Shown piece after piece: positions 13,066 to 26,869 of a DNA stretch of 64,000 nt; the stretch's first letter is position 1; every line of letters begins with the position of its first letter. The stretch is from assembly GCA_947650365.1 (NCBI GenBank), contig CANTAL010000205.1:372001-436000 (forward strand), in the 5' to 3' direction. Below the pieces are notes generated by a model that searched no databases, had not been told where the DNA came from, and saw nothing but the letters and a program-made list of their open reading frames with translations. This DNA is from Chamaelirium japonicum. Lineage: Eukaryota; Streptophyta; Magnoliopsida; Liliales; Melanthiaceae. The position numbers and the translations under genes were made by a program.

Positions 13066-14365
13066 AATGATCGTGCGAATGAATTACGAATGAATTAGAA
13101 TAGATTGTGCGAATGAATTTGAATAGATCATGCGAATGAATTAGAATGGATCGTACGAATGAATTAGAATGGATCGTGCGAATTAATTAGAATGGATCGT
13201 ACGAATGAATTAGAATGGATACATTCGTGCGAATGAATTAGAATGGATCGTACAAATGAGTAAGAATGGATCGTACGAATGAAATTTAATAGATCGTACG
13301 AATGAATTAGAATGGATCCTACGAATGAATTAGATTGGATCGTGCAAATGAATTAGAATGGATCGTACGAATGAGTAAGAATGGATCGTACGAATGAAAT
13401 AGAATGGATCGTATGAATGAATTAGAATGGATCGCATTATTGAATTCGAATGGATCGTACGAATGAATTAGAATTGATACATTTATGCGAATGAATTAGA
13501 ATGGATCATACGAAGGAATTAGGGTGGATCGTACGAATGAATTAGAATGGATCATACGAAGGAATTAGGGTGGATCGTACGAATGAATTAGAATGGATAC
13601 AATCGTGCGAAAGAATTAGAATGGATTATATGAATGAATTAGAATGGATCGAATGAATGAATTAGAATGGATCGTACTAATGAATTAGAGTGGATCGTAC
13701 GAAGGAATTAGAATGGATCATACAAATGAAATAGAATGGATCGTACGAAGAAATTAGAATGGATCGTACGAAGGAATTAGAATGGATCGTACGAATGAAT
13801 TAGAATGGATACATTCGTGCTAATGAATTAGAATGGATCGTACGAATGAATTAGAATAGATTGTGCGAATGAATTAGAATGGATCCGTACGAATGATTTA
13901 GAATGGATACATTCGTGCAAATGAATTAGAATGGTGCGTATGAATGAATTAGAATGGATCGTATGAATGTATTCGAATGGCTCGTACGAACGAATTAGAA
14001 TGGATACAGTCGTGCGAATGAATTAGAATAGATCATACGAAGGAATTAGGGTGGATCGTACGAATGAATTAGAATAGATACGTTCGTGCGAAAGAATTAG
14101 AATGGATTGTATGAATGAATTAGAATGGATCGTATGAATGAATTAGAATGGATCGTGCGAATGAATTAGAATGGATTGTTCTAATGAGTAAGAATGGATC
14201 GCACGAATGAAATAGAATGGATCGTACGAATGAATTAGAATGGATCGTGCTAATGAATTAGAATGGATACATTCGTGTGAATGAATTGGAATGGATCATA
14301 CGAATGAATTAGAATGGATCGTACGAATGAATTAGGGTGGATCGTGCGAATGAATTAGAATGGAT
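13066..14365 (+). repeat. Satellite block, plus orientation
   Basis: Begins with the mirror image of the truncated unit left of the hairpin (GAATTACGAATGAATTAG). GGGTGG-class units occur near 13520, 13565, 14045 and 14335. Ends at GGATCATTCTAATTC. Confidence 0.93.
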
Positions 14366-14472
14366 CATTCTAATTCATTCATACGATCCATTCTAATTCA
14401 TTCGTACGATCCATTCTAATTCATTTGCACGATCCATTCTAATTCATTTGTATGATCCATTCGAATCCATTC
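14366..14472 (-). repeat. Short satellite block, minus orientation
   Basis: About four inverted units. Ends at the palindromic junction CCATTCTAATTAGAATGG. Confidence 0.9.
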
Positions 14473-15117
14473 TAATTAGAATGGATCGTATGAATGAATT
14501 AGAATAGATCGTGCGAATGAATTAGAATGGATCGTACGAATGAATTAGAATGGATACATTCGTGCGAATGAATTAGAATGGATTGTATGAATGAATTTGA
14601 ATGGATCGTATGAATGAATTCGAATGGATCGTACGTATGAATTAGAATGGATCGTCAAATGAATTAGATTGGATCGTATGAATGAATTAGAATGGATCGT
14701 GCGAATGAATGAGAATTGGATCGTACGAATGAATTAGACTGGATCGTACGAATGGATCATACAAATGAATTTGAATTGATACATTCGTACAAAAGAATTA
14801 GAATGGATTGTATGAATGAATAAGAATGGATCGTACAAAAGAATTAGAGTGGATAAAGTGAATGAATTAGAATAAATCGTACGGATGAAATAGAATAGAT
14901 TGTGCGAATGAATTAGAATGGATCATACGAATGAATTAGAATGGATACATTCGTGCGAAAGAATTAGAATGGATCGTACAAATGAATAAAATAGATCGTA
15001 CGATTGAATTAGAATGGATCGTATGAATTAATTCCTTCGTATAAATTAGGATTGATTGTACGAATGAATTAGAATGGAATAGAATGGATCGTGATAATGA
15101 ATTAGAATGAAATAGAA
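14473..15117 (+). repeat. Satellite block, plus orientation
   Basis: Ends at GAATGAAATAGAATTCATAC, a junction also found at 59176. Upstream of it both sites carry an irregular ATTAATTCC unit. Confidence 0.92.
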
Positions 15118-15414
15118 TTCATACGTACGATCCATACTAATTCCTTCGTACGATCCATTCTAATTCATTCCCATGAATGTATCCATTCTAATTCATACGT
15201 ACGATCCATTCTAATTCATTCATATGATCCAATCTAATTCATTCAAACGATCCATTCTAATTCATTCGCACGAATGTATCCATTCTAATTCATTCTAATT
15301 CCTTCGTACGATCCATTTGTACGATCCATTCTAATTCATTCGCACAAATGTATCCATTCTAATTCATTCGTACGATCCATTCTAATTCATTCGTACGATC
15401 TATTCTAATTCATT
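15118..15414 (-). repeat. Satellite block, minus orientation
   Basis: Marker order (ATTCCTTCG, TTCCCATGAATG, GATCCAATC) matches the segment starting at 59176. Ends at CATTCGAATGG. Confidence 0.92.
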
Positions 15415-16430
15415 CGAATGGATCGTGCGAATGAATTAGAATGGATCGTACGAATGAATTAGAATGGATCGTATGAATGAATTAGAATGGATCGTGCGAA
15501 TGAATTAGAATGGATCGTACGAATGAATTAGAATAGATAGTATGAATGAATTAGAATGAATCGTCCGAATGAATTAGAATGGATCGTACGAATGAATTAG
15601 AATGGATACATTCGTGCGAATGAATTAGAATGGATCATACGAATGACTAAGAATGTATCGTACGAATGAAATAGAATGGATTGCATGAATGAATTAGAAT
15701 GGATCGTGCTAATGAATTAGAATGGATCGTACGAATGAATTATAATAGATTGTGCGAATGAATTTGAATGAATCGTACGAACAAAATAGAATGGATACAT
15801 TCGTGCGAAAGAATTAGAATGTATTGTATGAATGAATTAGAATGGATCGTATGAATGAGTTAGAATGGATCGTGCGAATGAATTAGAATGGATCATACGA
15901 ATGAATTAGAATGGACCGTATGAATGAATTAGAATTGATCGTGCGAATGAATTAGAATGGATCGTACGAATGAGTAAGAATGAATTGTACGAATGAATTA
16001 GAATGGGTCGTACAAATGAATTAAAATGGATCGTACGAATGAATTAGAATAGATTATGCAAATGAATTAAAATGGATCGTACGGATAAATTAGAATGGAT
16101 ACATTCATGCGAATGAATTAGAATGGATCGTATGAATGAATTAGATTGGATCGTATGAATGAATTAGAATGGATCGTACGTATGAATTAGAATGGATACA
16201 TTCATGGGAATGAAATAGAATAGATCGTACGAAGGAATTAGAATGGATCATACGAATGAAATAGAATGGATCGTACGAAGGAGTTAGAATGGATCGTACG
16301 AAGGAATTAGAATGGATCGTACAAAGGAATTAGAATAGATCGTACGAATGAATTAGAATGGATACATTCATGCAAATGAATTAGAATGGATTGTGTGAAT
16401 GAATTAGAATGGATCGTATGAATGAATTAG
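15415..16430 (+). repeat. Satellite block, plus orientation
   Basis: Includes GAGTAAG/GAAATAG pairs and, near 16190-16330, the CATGGGAATG then repeated GAAGGAATTAG series. Ends at GAATTAGATCCATTC. Confidence 0.92.
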
Positions 16431-16513
16431 ATCCATTCTAATTCATTCGTACGATCCATTCTAATTCATTCGTACGATCCATTCTAATTCATACGTATGA
16501 TCCATTCTTACTC
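16431..16513 (-). repeat. Short satellite block, minus orientation
   Basis: About three and a half inverted units, ending at CTTACTCAATGAATTAG. The same junction occurs at 28128. Confidence 0.9.
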
Positions 16514-18449
16514 AATGAATTAGAATGGATCGTGCGAATGAATTAGAATGGATCGTACGAATGAATTAGAATGGATACATTCGTGCGAATGAATTAGAAT
16601 GGATCGTACGAATGATTAGAATGGATACATTCGTGCAAAAGAATTAGAATGGATCGTATGAATGAATTAGAATGGATCGTACGAATGAATTAGAATGGAT
16701 CGTATGAATGAATTAGAATGGATCGTGCGAATGAAATAGAATGGATCGTACGAATGAATTAGAATGGATCGTACGAAGGAATTAGAATGGATACATTCGT
16801 GCAAAAGAATTAGAATGGATCGTATGAATGAATTAGAATGGATCGTACGAATGAATTAGAATGGATCGTATGAATGAATTAGAATGGATCGTGCGAATGA
16901 AATAGAATGGATCGTACGAATGAATTAGAATGGATACATTTGTGCAAAAGAATTAGAATGTATTGTATGAATGAATTAGAATGGATCGTGCAAATGAATT
17001 AGAATGGATCGTGCGAATGAATTAGAATGGATCGTATGAATGAATTAGAATAGATTGTGCGAATGAATTAGAATGGATCGTACGAATGAATTAGAATGGA
17101 TACATTCGTGCGAATGAATTAGAATAGATCGTATGAATGAATAGAATGGATCGTACGTATGAATTAGAATGGATACATTCATGGGAATGAATTAGAATGG
17201 ATCGTATGAAGGAATTAGAATGGATCGTACGAAGGAATTAGAATGGATACATTCGTGCAAAAGAATTAGAATGTATTGTATGAATGAATTAGAATGGATC
17301 GTATAAATGAATTAGAATGGATCGTGCAAATGAATTAGAATGGATCGTACGATTGAATTAGAATAGATTGTGCGAATAAATTAGAATGGATCGTACGAAT
17401 GAATTAGAATGGATACATTCATGCGAATGAATTAGAATGGATCGTATGAATGAATTAGAATGAATCTTAAGAATGAATTCGAATGGATCGTACGAATGAA
17501 TTAGAATTGATACATTCAAGCGAATGAATTAGAATGGATCATACGAAGGAATTAGGGTGGATCGTACGAATGAATTAGAATGGATACATTCGTGCGAAAG
17601 AATTAGAATGGATTGTATGAATGAATTAGAATGGATCGTATGAATAAATTAGAATGGATTGTGCGAATGAATTAGAATGGATCATACGAATGAATTAGAA
17701 TGGATCGTATGAATGAACTAGAATGGATCGTGCGAATGAATTAGAATGGATCGTACGAATGAATTAGAATGGATACATTCGTGCGAATGAATTAGAATGA
17801 ATCGTACGAATGAGTAAGAATAGATCGTATGAATGAAATAGAATGGATCGTACGAAGGAATTAGAATGGACCGTATGAATGAATTAGAATGGATCGTACG
17901 AATGAATTAGAATGGATCGTACGAATGAATTAGAATGGATCGTATGAATCAATTAGGGTGGATCGTACGAATGAATTAGAATGGATAATTAAAATGGATC
18001 GTACGAATGAATTAGAATGGATACATTCGTGCGAATGAATTAGAATGGATCGTACGAAAGAGTAAGAATGGATCGTACGAATGAAATAGAATGGATCGTA
18101 CAAATGAATTAGAATGGATCGTGCTAATGAATTAGAATGGATCATACGAATGAATTAGAATAGATTGTGCGAATGAATTAGAATGGATCGTACAAATGAA
18201 TTAGAATGGATCGTATGAATGAATTAGAACGGATCGTGTGAATGAATTAGAATGGATTGTACTAATGAATTAGAATGGATACATTCGTGCGAATGAATTA
18301 GAATGGATCATACGAATGAGTAAGAATGGATCATACGAATAAAATAGAATGGATCGTATGAATGAATTAGAATGGATCGTGCGAATGAATTAGAATGGAT
18401 CGTACGAATGAGTAAGAATGGATCATACGATTGAAATAGAATGGATCGT
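16514..18449 (+). repeat. Satellite block, plus orientation
   Basis: Contains a local near-identical repetition of a roughly 180-bp group between 16610 and 16930 and a GGGTGG-class unit near 17550. Ends at the palindromic junction GGATCGTACGTACGATCC. Confidence 0.93.
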
Positions 18450-18762
18450 ACGTACGATCCATTCTAATTCATTCATACGATCCATTCTAATTCATTTGCA
18501 CGAATGTATCCATTCTAATTCATTCGTACGATCCATTCTAGTTCATTCGCACAATCTATTCTAATTCATTCGTACGATCCATTCTAATTCATTCGCACGA
18601 TCCATTCTAATTCATTTGTTCGATCCATTCTAATTCATTCATACAATCCATTCTAATTCTTTTGCACGAATATATCCATTCTAATTCATTTGTACGATCC
18701 ATTCTAATTCATTTGTACGATCCATTCTAATTCCTTCATACGATCCATTCTAATTCCTTCGT
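18450..18762 (-). repeat. Satellite block, minus orientation
   Basis: Inverted units with a 28-mer near 18500 and another near 18665. Ends at CCTTCGTACGAATGAATTAG. Confidence 0.92.
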
Positions 18763-19114
18763 ACGAATGAATTAGAATGGATTGTCTGAATGAATTAGAA
18801 TGGATCGTGCAAATGAATTAGAATGGATCGTACGAATGAATTAGAAAGGATCGTATGAATGAATTAGAATAGATCGTATGAATGAATTCGAATTAGAATG
18901 AATTAGAATGGATCGTACGAATGAATTAGAATGGATCGTACGAATGAATTAGAATGGATCGTGCTAACGAATTAGAATGGATCGTATGAATAAATTAGAA
19001 TAGATTGTGCGAATGAATTAGAATGGATCGTACGAATGAATTAGAATGGATACATTCATGCGAATGAATTAGAATGGATCGTACGAATGAATTAGAATAG
19101 ATTGTGCGAATGAA
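18763..19114 (+). repeat. Satellite block, plus orientation
   Basis: Includes the doubled GAATTCGAATTAG at 18884, shared with 22459. Ends at the perfect palindrome GAATGAATTCATTC. Confidence 0.92.
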
Positions 19115-21583
19115 TTCATTCATACGATCCATTCTAATTCATTCGTATGATCGTTCTAATTCATTCGCACGATCCATTCTAATTCATTCATATGATCCAT
19201 TCTAATTCATTCGTAAGATCCATTCTAATTCATTCGCACGATACATTCTAATTCATTCATATGATCCAATCTAATTCATTAATACGATCCATTCTAATTC
19301 ATTCGCACGAATGTATCCATTCTTATTCATTCGTACGATCCATTCTAATTCATTCGCACAATCTATTCTAATTCATTCGTACGATCCATTCTAATTCATT
19401 CGCACGATCCATTCTAATTCATTTGCATTATCTATTCTAATTCATTCATACAATCCATTCTTATTCTTTTGCACGAATGTATCCATTCTAATTCATTCGT
19501 ACGATCCATTCTAATTTCATTAGCACGATCCATTTTAATTCATTCGTACGATCCATTGTAATTCATTCGTATGATCCATTCTAATTCATTCGTACGATCC
19601 ATTCTAATTCGTTTGTAAAATCCATTCTAATTCATTCATAGAATTCATTCTAATTCTTTTGCACGAATGTATCCATTCTAATTCCTTCGTACGATCCATT
19701 CTAATTCCTTCGTACGATTCGTTCTATTTCATTCGTATGATCCATTCTAACTCCTTCGTATGATCCATTCTAATTCATTCCCATGAATGCATCCATTCTA
19801 ATTCATACGTACGATACATTCTAATTCATTCATACGATCCAATCTAATTCATTCATACGATCCATTCTAATTCATTCGCACGAATGTATCCATTCTAATT
19901 CATTCGTACGATCCATTCTAATTTATTCGCACAATCTATTCTAATTCATTCGTACGATCCATTCTAATTCATTAGCACGATCCATTCTAATTCATTCGTA
20001 CAATCCATTCTATTTCATTCGTACGATCCATTCTTTCTCATTCGTACGATCCATTCTAATTCATTCGCACGAATGTATCCATTCTAAATCATTCGTACGA
20101 GCCATTCTAATTCATCCGCACGATCTATTCTAATTCATTCATACGATCCAATATAATTCATTCATACGATCCATTCTAATTCATTCGCACGAATGTATCC
20201 ATTCTAATTCATTCGTACGATCCATTCTAATTCATTCGCACAATCTATTCTAATTCATTCGTACGATCCATTCTATTCATTAGCACGATCCATTCTAATT
20301 CATTCATACGATCCATTCTATTTCATTCGTACGATCCATTCTTACTCATTCATACGATCCATGCTAATTCATTCGCACGAATGTATCCATTCTAATTCAT
20401 TCGTACGATCCATTCTAATTTATTCGCACGATCCATTCTAATTCATTCATACGATCCATTCTAATTCATTCGTACGATCCATTCTAATTCATTCATACGA
20501 TCCATTCTAATTTATTCGTACGATCCATTCTAATTCATTAGCACGATCCATTCTAATTCATTTATACGATCTATTTTAATTCATTCATACAATCCATTCT
20601 AATGCTTTCGCACGAATGTATCCATTCCAATTCATTCGTACTATCCATTCTAATTCCTTCGTACGATCCATTCTAATTCCTTCGTACGATCCATTCTAAT
20701 TCCTTCGTACGATCCATTCAATTTCATTCGTATGATCTATTCTAATTCCTTTGTACGATCCATTCTAATTCATTCCCATGAATGTATCCATTCTAATTCA
20801 TACGTACGATCCATTCTAATTCATTCATACGATCCAATCTAATTCATTCATATGATCCATTCTAATTCATTCACACGAATGTATCCATTCTAATTCATTC
20901 GTACGATCCATTCTAATTTATTCGCACAATCTATTCTACTTCATTAGTACGATCCATTCTAATTCTTTAGCACGATCCATTCTAATTCATTCGTATGATC
21001 CATTCTAATTCATTCGCACGATCCCTTCTAATTCATTCGTACTATCCATTCTAATTCATTCATACGATCCATTCAAATTCATTCATACAATCCATTCTAA
21101 TTCATTCTTATTCATTCACACGATCTATTCTTATTCATTCGTACGATCCATTTAATATAATTCATTCGCACGATCCATTCTAATTCATTCGTACGATCCA
21201 TTCTAATTCATTCGTACGATCCACTCTATTTCATTCGTACGATCCATTCTTACTCATTCGTACGATCCATTCTAATTCATTCGCACGAATGTATCCTCAT
21301 TCACACAATCAATTCTAATTCATTTGCACGATCCATTCTAATTCATTCATACAATCCATTCTAATTCTTTAGCACGAATGTATCCATTCTAATTCATTCG
21401 TACGATCCATTCTAATTCCTTCGTACGATCCATTCTAGTTCCTTCGTATGATCCATTCTAATTCCTTCGTACGATCCATTCTATTTTATTCGTATGATCC
21501 ATTCTAATTCCTTCATATCATCCATTCTAATTCATTTGTACGATCCATTCTAATTCATTCATACGATTCATTCTAATTCATTC
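19115..21583 (-). repeat. Satellite block, minus orientation
   Basis: First copy of a roughly 3.5-kb segment repeated at 22643-25024. Landmark CATAGAATTC at 19637 pairs with 23144 (spacing 3507). Ends at CATTCGAATGAATTAG. Confidence 0.94.
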
Positions 21584-22642
21584 GAATGAATTAGAATGGA
21601 TACATACGAAAGAATGGATCGTGCGAATGAATTCGAATGGATCGTACGAATGAATTAGAATCGATACATTCGTGCGAATGAATTAGAATGGATCATACGA
21701 AGGAATTAGGGTGGATCGTATGAATGAATTAGAATGGATACATTCGTGCGAAAGAATTAGAATGGATTGTATGAATGAATTAGAATGGATCGTATGAATA
21801 AATTAGAATGGATCGTACGAATGAATTAGAATGGATCGTATGAATGAATTAGAATGGATCGTGCGAATGAATTAGAATGGATCGTACGAATGAATTAGAA
21901 TGGATCGTATGAATCAATTAGAATGGATCGTGCGAATGAATTAGAATGGATCGTATGAATGAATTAGAATGGATACATTCGTGTGAATGAGTTAGAATGG
22001 ATCGTACGAATGAGTAAGAATGGATCGTACGAATGAAATAGAATCGATCGTACGAATGAATTAGAATGGATCGTGCTAATGAATTAGAATGGATCGTACG
22101 AATGAATTAGAATAGATTGTGCGAATGAATTAGAATGGATCGTACGAATGAATTATAATGGATAAATTCGTGCGAATGAATTAGAATGGATCGTATGAAT
22201 GAATTAGATTGGATCGTATAAATGAATTAGAATGGATCATGCGAATGAATTAGAATGGATCGTACGAATGAATTAGAATAGATATAATCGTGCGAAAGAA
22301 TTAGAATGGATTGTATGAATGAATTAGAATAGATCGTATGAATGAATTAGAAAGGATCGTGCGAATGAATTAGAATGGATCGTACGAATGAATTAGAATG
22401 GATCGTATGAATGAATTAGAATGGATCGTGTGAATGAATTAGAATGGATTGTATGAATGAATTCGAATTAGAATGAATTAGAATGCATCGTATGATTGAA
22501 TTAGAATGGATCGTACGAATGAATTAGAATAGATTGTGGGAATGAATTGGAATGGATCATACGAATGAATTAGACTGGATACATTCGTGCGAATGACTTA
22601 GAATAAATCGTACGAATGAATTAGAATAGGTTGTGTGAATGA
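21584..22642 (+). repeat. Satellite block, plus orientation
   Basis: Begins with GGATACATACGAAAGAATGG (21598-21617), which recurs at 25041. A GGGTGG-class unit lies near 21710. Ends at GAATGAATTCATTC. Confidence 0.93.
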
Positions 22643-25024
22643 ATTCATTCATACGATCAATTCTAATTCATTCGTACGATCCATTCTAATTCATTCGCAC
22701 GATCCATTCTAATTCATTCATACGATCCATTCTAATTCATTCGTAAGATCCATTCTAATTCATTCGCACGATCCATTCTTATTCATTCATACGATCCAAT
22801 CTAATTCATTCATACAATCCATTCTAATTCATTCGCACGAATGTATCCATTCTAATTCATTCGTACGATCCATTCTAATTCATTCACACAATCTATTCTA
22901 ATTCATTCGTACGGTCCATTCTAATTCATTCGCACGATCCATTCTAATTCATTCATACAATCCATTCTCATTCTTTTGCACGAATGTATCCATTCTAATT
23001 CATTCGTAAGATCCATTCTAATTTCATTAGCACGATCCATTCTAATTCATTCGTACGATCCATTCTAATTCATTCGTATGATCCATTCTAATTCATTCGT
23101 ACGATCCATTCTAATTCATTTGTACGATCCATTCTAATTCATTCATAGAATCCATTCTAAATCTTTTGCACGAATGTATCCATTCTAATTCATTCGTACG
23201 ATCCATTCTAATTCCTTTGTACGATCCATTCTAATTCCTTCATACGATCCATTCTATTCCATTCGTATGATCCATTATAATTCCTTCGTACGATCCATTC
23301 TAATTCATTCCCATGAATGCATCCATTCTAATTCATACGTACGATCCAATCTAATTCATTCATACGATCCAATCTAATTCATTCATACGATCCATTCTAA
23401 TTCATTCGCACGAATGTATCCATTCTAATTGATTCGTACGATCCATTCTAATTCATTTGGATAATCTATTCTAATTCATTCGTACAATCCATTCTAATTC
23501 ATTAGCACGATCCATTCTAATTCATTCGTACGATCCGTTCTATTTCATTCGTACGATCCATTCTTACTCATTCATACGATCCATTCTAATTCATTCGCAC
23601 GAATGTATCCATTCTAACTCATTCGTACGATCCATTCTAATTCATTCGCACGATCCATTCTAATTCATTCATACGATCCAATCTAATTCATTCATACGAT
23701 CTATTCTAATTCATTCGCACGAATGTATCCATTCTAATTCATTCGTACGATCCATTCTAATTCATTCGCACAATCTTTTCTAATTCATTCGTACGGTCCA
23801 TTCTAATTCATTAGCACGATCCATTCTAATTCATTCGTATAATCCATTCTATTTCATTCGTACGATCCATTCTTACTCATTCGTACAATCCATTCTAATT
23901 CATTCGCACGAATGTATCCATTCTAATTCATTCGTACGATCCATTCTAATTCATTCGCACGATCCATTCGAATTCATTCATACTATCCATTCTAATTCAT
24001 TCATACGATCTATTCTAATTCATTCGCACGATCCATTCTAATTCATTTATACGATCCATTCTAATTCATTCATACAATCCATTCTAATTCTTTCGCATGA
24101 ATGTATCCATTCTAATTCATTCGTACGATCCATTCTAATTCCTTCGTACGATCCATTCTAATTCCTTCGCACGATCCATTCTATTTCATTCGTATGATCC
24201 ATTCTAATTCCTTCGTACGATCCATTCTAATTCATTCCCATGAATGTATCCATTCTAATTCATACATACGATCCATTCTAATTCATTCATACGATCCAAT
24301 CTAATTCATTCATACGATCAATTTTAATTCATTCGCACGAATTTATCCATTCTAATTCATTCGTACGATCCATTCTAATTTATTCGCACAATCTATTCTA
24401 ATTCTTTCGTACGATCCATTCTAATTCATTAGCACGATCCAGTCTAATGCATTGGTACGATCCATTCTAATTCATTCGCACGATCCATTCTAATTCATTC
24501 GTACGATCCATTCTAATTCATTCATACGATCCATTCTAATTCATTCATACAATCCATTCTAATTCATTCTTATTCATTCACACGATCTATTCTTATTCAT
24601 TCGTACGATCCATTCAATCTAATTCATTCGCACGATCCAATTTAATTCATTCGCACGATCCATTCTAATTCATTCGTACGATCCATTCTATTTCATTCAT
24701 ACGATCCATTCTACTCATTCGTACGATCCATTCTAATTCTTTCGCATGAATGTATCCTCATTCACACGATCCATTCAAATTCATTTGTACGATCCATTCT
24801 AATTCATTCATACAATCCATTCTAATTCTTTTGCACGAATGTATCCATTCTAATTCTTTTGCACGAATGTATCCATTCTAATTCCTTCGTACGATCCATT
24901 CTAATTCCTTCTTACGATCCATTCTATTTCATTCGTATGATCCATTGTAATTCCTTCGTACGATCCATTCTAATTCATTCATACGATCCATTCTAATTCA
25001 TTCGTACGATCCATTCTAATTCAT
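22643..25024 (-). repeat. Satellite block, minus orientation
   Basis: Second copy of the 19115-21583 block. Spacings between landmarks fall from 3575 through 3529 and 3507 to 3443, roughly in steps of one to three 23-bp units, as expected of unit gain and loss after duplication. Confidence 0.94.
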
Positions 25025-26869
25025 TCGAATGAATTAGAATGGATACATACGAAAGAATGGATCGTGCGAATGAATTCGAATGGATCGTACGAATGAATTA
25101 GAATGGATACATTCGTGCGAATGAATTAGAATGGATCATACGAAGGAATTAGGATGGATCGTACGAATGAATTAGAATGGATACATTCGTGCGAATGAAT
25201 TAGAATGAATCGTATGAATGAATTAGAATGGATCGTGCAAATGAATTAGAATGGATCGTACGAATGAATTAGAATGGATCGTGCGAATGAATTAGAACGG
25301 ATCGTACGAATGAATTAGAATGGATACATTCGTGCGAATGAATTAGAATGGATCGTACGAATGAATTAGAATGGATATATTCGTGGGAATGAATTAGAAT
25401 GGATCCTACGAATGAGTAAGAATGGATCGTACGAATGAAATAGAATGGATCGTACGAATGAATTTGAATTGATCGTGCTAATGAATTAGAATGGATCGTA
25501 TGAATGAATTGGAATAGATTGTGCGAATGAATTAGAATGGATCGTACGAATGAATTAGAATGGATACATTCGTGCGAATGAATTAGAATGGATCGTATGA
25601 ATGAATTAGATTGGATTGTATTAATGAATTAGAATGGATCGTGCGAATGAATTAGAATGGATCGTACTAATGAATTAGAATGGATACATTCGTGCGAATG
25701 AATTAGAATGGATCGTACGATCGAGTAAGAATGGATTGTACGAATGAAATAGAATAGATCGTACGAATGAATTAGAAGGGATCGTGCTAATGAATTAGAA
25801 TTAATCGTACGAATGAATTAGAATAGATTGTGCGAATGAATTAGAGTGGATCGTACGAATGAATTAGAATGAATACATTCGTGCGAATGAATTAGAATGG
25901 ATCGTATGAATGAATTAGATTGGATCATATGAATGAATTACAATGGATCGTACGTATGAATTAGAATGGATACATTCAAGAGAATGAATTAGAATGGATC
26001 CTACAAAGGAATTAGAATGGATCATAAGAATGAAATATAATGGGTCGTACAAAAAAATTAGAATGGATCGTACGAAGGAATTACAATGGATCGTACGAAG
26101 GAATTAGAATGGATCGTACGAATAAATTAGAATGGATACATTCGTGCAAAAGAATTAGAATGGATTGTATGAATGAATTAGAATGGATCATGCAAATGAA
26201 TTTGAATGGATCGTGCGAATGAATTAGAATGGATCGTACGAATGAATTAGAATAGATTGTGTGAATGAATTAGAATGGATCGTACGAATGAATTAGAATG
26301 GATACATTCGTGCGAATAAATTAGAATGGATCATATGAATGAATTAGAATGGATCGTATGAGTGAATTCGAATGGATCGTGCGAATAAATTAGAATGGAT
26401 CGTACGAATGAATTAGAATGGATCATATGAATGAATTAGAATGGATCGTGCGAAAGAATTAGAATGGATCGTATGAATGAAATAGAATGGATCGTATGAA
26501 ATAGAATGGATCGTACGAAGGAATTAGAATGGATTGTACGAAGGAATTAGAATGGATCGTACGAATGAATTAGAATGGATACATTCGTGCAAAAGAATTA
26601 GAATTGATTGTATGAATGAATTAGAATGGATCGTGCAAATGAATTAGAATGGATCATGCGAATGAATTAGAATGGATCGTACGAATGAATTAGAATAGAT
26701 TGTGCGAATGAATTAGAATGGATCATACGAATGAATTAGAATGGATACATTCATGCGAATGAATTAGAATGGATCGTATGAATGAGTTTGATTGGATCAT
26801 GCGAATGAATTAGAATGGATTGTACGAATTAATTAGAATGGATCGTATGAATGAATTAGAATGGATCGT
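25025..26869 (+). repeat. Satellite block, plus orientation
   Basis: Contains GAGTAAG/GAAATAG-class repeats and, from 25960 and 26500, GAAGGAATTAG series. Ends abruptly at GGATCGTGTATCCATTC. Confidence 0.93.

Noticed and set aside
17930-18145. 71-codon open frame, minus strand
   Set aside because: The same periodic satellite peptide as elsewhere. Its recurrence reflects the higher-order repeat and not a protein family.
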